Positions 63,919-64,000 of a stretch of 64,000 nucleotides of DNA are shown piece after piece. Each line of letters opens with the position of its first letter. Positions within the stretch are counted from its first letter, which is position 1. The DNA is from Rhodocyclaceae bacterium (lineage in GTDB: Bacteria; Pseudomonadota; Gammaproteobacteria; Burkholderiales; Rhodocyclaceae), in NCBI GenBank assembly GCA_018883385.1, contig VEQD01000001.1, positions 26,747 through 90,746 of the forward strand. Reading direction: 5' to 3'. The notes beneath the pieces were generated by a model. That model was not told the origin of the DNA, searched no databases, and worked only from the letters and a program-made list of their open reading frames with translations. The position numbers were made by a program, and so were the translations under genes.

Positions 63919-64000
63919 TCAGTGGGATGTCGGGGCGGTTGACGCTAAATCTTGTTGAGAGGCCAGGACTTTGTCGATGCGTTTGCCATCCATATCCACC
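63919..64000 (-). CDS. C-terminal end of an unidentified leftward gene
   Basis: A leftward frame is open from the window edge to a TGA at 63921-63919, giving 26 residues, VDMDGKRIDKVLAS... and ending TSH. The composition looks coding, but the piece is too short for family assignment. It would be the gene immediately upstream of czcC, with a 74-base gap that is AT-rich and holds no clear terminator. It may be chance. Confidence 0.35.
   Translation of the reverse strand, partial: VDMDGKRIDKVLASQQDLASTAPTSH

Overview
This 64 kb window is ordinary-looking, densely coded bacterial chromosome. It has about 70 genes, very short intergenic gaps, many 4-base ATGA overlaps, and no rRNA, tRNA, CRISPR, phage or insertion-sequence gene that I could recognise. 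Gene content and order suggest a betaproteobacterium-like member of the Pseudomonadota. The clues are hda-HAD-pcnB-folK-panBC, queG/tsaE-amiC-mutL-miaA-purM, sodB-xseA-exbBD-lpxK-kdsB-adk, a sulfate transport operon ending in cysB, and a PPi-type-like phosphofructokinase. The genus is not determinable from the sequence alone. An aerobic or microaerobic respiratory life style is supported by a complete cbb3 oxidase locus under an FNR-type regulator.

Layout. 1-13.9 kb: a CBS-domain protein (cut by the left edge), cobA, then a leftward operon hda-HAD phosphatase-pcnB-folK-panB-panC followed by panD, then purM, miaA, mutL, dedA, purN and an RsmB-family methyltransferase. 13.6-17.7 kb: an AhpD-like protein and a small Cys-rich membrane protein (divergent), queG with a WbuC-like cupin, and tsaE-amiC. 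17.8-26.3 kb: a rightward operon ribF-ileS-lspA-fkpB-ispH that runs straight into ccoI-ccoS. 26.3-32.1 kb: two FNR boxes, a candidate small RNA, ccoNOQP, a terminator, ccoG-ccoH and a tiny DUF3149 protein. 32.2-37.7 kb: uspA and fnr (leftward), then hemN, a TauE/SafE-like protein and copA (rightward). 37.8-43.1 kb: ppa, nadE, glnB, rluE, a DUF192 protein, ubiC and an LpxL-like acyltransferase. 43.1-50.6 kb: sodB and xseA (leftward), a DnaA-box cluster, then exbB-exbD-lpxK-trm112-kdsB, adk and pfp. 50.7-56.6 kb: two sulfate-binding protein paralogues, cysT-cysW-cysA and cysB. 56.6-63.9 kb: a leftward heavy-metal efflux operon czcC-czcB-czcA that continues into a PII-like gene and a MenA-type prenyltransferase. 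The C-terminus of one more leftward gene is cut by the right edge.

How the parts work together. The largest functional unit is 23.6-37.7 kb. It holds oxidase subunits (ccoNOQP), their assembly factors (ccoG, ccoH, ccoI, ccoS), copper handling (ccoI, copA, probably the TauE-like protein), anaerobic haem synthesis (hemN) and the oxygen sensor FNR. FNR keeps the four cluster cysteines and the recognition residues expected to read the two boxes upstream of ccoN. The second clear unit is sulfate uptake with its own LysR regulator. The most interesting non-coding signal is in the ccoS-ccoN gap: an FNR box, a sigma70-like promoter, a compact two-hairpin transcript and an eight-T terminator, which together look like a small RNA gene.
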